Below, in pieces: positions 31,030 to 31,916 of a stretch of 31,916 nucleotides of DNA. The stretch's first letter is position 1. The number at the start of each line of letters is the position of its first letter. Origin of the DNA: DAOTWP01 sp034435675 (GTDB lineage: Bacteria > Chloroflexota > Anaerolineae > Aggregatilineales > Phototrophicaceae); the NCBI GenBank assembly GCA_034435675.1, contig DAOTWP010000373.1, forward strand, positions 1 through 31,916. The letters run 5' to 3'. The notes under the pieces are model-generated. The model saw only the letters and a program-made list of their open reading frames with translations, ran no database searches and was not told the DNA's origin. Made by a program: the position numbers and the translations under genes.

Positions 31030-31916
31030 ATGCAGCCACCCCCACGAACCGCAGCGCAACCCAGCCCGCAGGTGGAAACATCGGGACCCTTTGCCCCACC
31101 CTGGCTGCGCTGGGGATTAGTGGCGGCGTTTCTGCTGCCGCTGGTGATCTATGCCTTCAACGGGCAGTACACGCGCCTGCTGGCAGATGATTACTGCTTT
31201 GTCGCCCGTGTACGCGACGATGGGTTGTGGGGCAGCCTGGTCTGGTATCACTACAACTGGCAGGCGACCTTTGCCACCAGCCTGATCCAGGGCATCGTCG
31301 GCAGTCTGGGGGTGGGCGCGGCGCGGGTGCTGCCTGCGCTGCTGCTGGGCGGCTTGTGGGCGGCGCTGGTCTGGCTGCTGCACGAGGTCTGCTTATGGCT
31401 GCGGTTGCGGCGTCCGGCGTTTGTCGCGCTGCTGCTGGGCAGTGCCAGCACTTACAGCGTGCTGGATGCGCTGCCTAATCTGATTCAAGGGCTGTACTGG
31501 ACCTCTGGTGCGGCAAGCTATGTTACCCCAACCATTTTCATAACACTGTTTCTGGCGCTGCTGCTGCGCGTGGCACGCCTGCATGCCCCCGGCAGCACGG
31601 ACTGGCGCGGCTTCATCGCCGGTGTACTGCTGATGGGTTTCACGGCAGGGTTCGGCGCGAATATCGCCACGCTGCAAATCGGTCTGTTCGGGCTGTTGGG
31701 GCTGCTGGTCTGGTTCTTCGCGCCCGCACAGCGGCGGGTTGTGCTGCCGCTGCTTGCCAGCGCCCTGCTGGCAACCGCGCTGGTGCTGCTGTTCCAGACC
31801 TTCGCGCCCGGCACAGCAGTGCGTATGGCACGCCAACCCGAAGCGCTGCCGCTGGCACAGGTCCTCACGGACACACTGGTGTACTCATTCTCATTTATTG
31901 CCGCCGGGATAGGCTT
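31030..31916 (+). CDS. Partial polytopic membrane protein, DUF6056/GT-C-like
   Basis: The frame from ATG at 31030 stays open to the window edge, giving 295 visible residues. After a Pro-rich cytoplasmic leader come six or more hydrophobic helices. The first external loop reads LLADDYCFVARVRDDGLWGS and is followed by WYHYNWQATFATSLIQG, the pattern of DUF6056 proteins: acidic pair, then a conserved aromatic loop. The acidic pair after helix 1 is a feature of GT-C glycosyltransferases that use lipid-linked sugars, so glycan transfer in the membrane is plausible but not proven. GGAG lies seven bases before the ATG. The C-terminal part is outside the window. Confidence 0.75.
   Translation, partial: MQPPPRTAAQPSPQVETSGPFAPPWLRWGLVAAFLLPLVIYAFNGQYTRLLADDYCFVARVRDDGLWGSLVWYHYNWQATFATSLIQGIVGSLGVGAARVLPALLLGGLWAALVWLLHEVCLWLRLRRPAFVALLLGSASTYSVLDALPNLIQGLYWTSGAASYVTPTIFITLFLALLLRVARLHAPGSTDWRGFIAGVLLMGFTAGFGANIATLQIGLFGLLGLLVWFFAPAQRRVVLPLLASALLATALVLLFQTFAPGTAVRMARQPEALPLAQVLTDTLVYSFSFIAAGIG

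Overview
The window is high-GC bacterial DNA, densely coded on both strands, with no rRNA, tRNA, CRISPR array or transposase that I could recognise. The gene content fits a Chloroflexota member, probably Anaerolineae-like. The indications are a deazaflavin (F420)-type nitroreductase-family protein, a UPF0200-type P-loop kinase, a membrane Ser/Thr kinase with an Ala/Thr-rich external stalk, a kinase fused to a very long TPR array, and secreted proteins with SH3-like tails. This placement is inference from gene families, not from a marker gene.

Region 1 (1-5400) holds metabolic and stress genes. It starts with the N-terminal part of a secreted TolB-like propeller protein, translationally coupled to a Ddn/DUF385 protein. 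A hydantoinase A-type ATPase follows without its usual B subunit. Next is an aldo/keto reductase divergent from a MerR regulator, with a textbook 19-bp-spacer MerR promoter between them, and then a DinB-family protein. Region 2 (5600-6811) has an Hsp20 gene, a long palindromic structure, an intrinsic terminator and a DUF423 membrane protein. Region 3 (6889-12500) is a two-gene operon for exported proteins: a giant beta-rich protein of unknown function and a YVTN-propeller/di-haem cytochrome fusion.

Region 4 (12748-15000) has a DtxR-family regulator lacking the usual Glu-His metal ligand pair, followed by a visibly AT-richer patch with a HicA/HicB toxin-antitoxin pair and a membrane-anchored pentapeptide-repeat protein. 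Region 5 (15125-20202) holds a CheR-type methyltransferase fused to TPRs, a UPF0200 kinase, a secreted lipoprotein-like or periplasmic protein with an SH3-like tail, and a tail-anchored AAA ATPase.

Region 6 (20292-29992) is the most striking. A transmembrane Ser/Thr kinase is divergent from a run of four closely spaced genes: a ClpC-like unfoldase without an M-domain, a 1339-residue kinase with 22 TPRs, an FHA protein and a DUF2087 protein. The TPR array is built from seven copies of a 102-residue three-TPR module. The linker in front of that kinase domain carries three TQx(D/E) motifs that could, once phosphorylated, dock the neighbouring FHA protein. I infer a kinase-FHA-unfoldase signalling module; no partner or substrate is shown by the sequence. 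Region 7 (30031-31916) has a second copy of a dispersed 47-bp repeat, a monoglyceride-lipase-like hydrolase and the start of a DUF6056-like polytopic membrane protein.

Two genes (DtxR regulator, AAA ATPase) have a -10 box ending seven or fewer bases before the start codon and no Shine-Dalgarno sequence, which suggests leaderless mRNAs.
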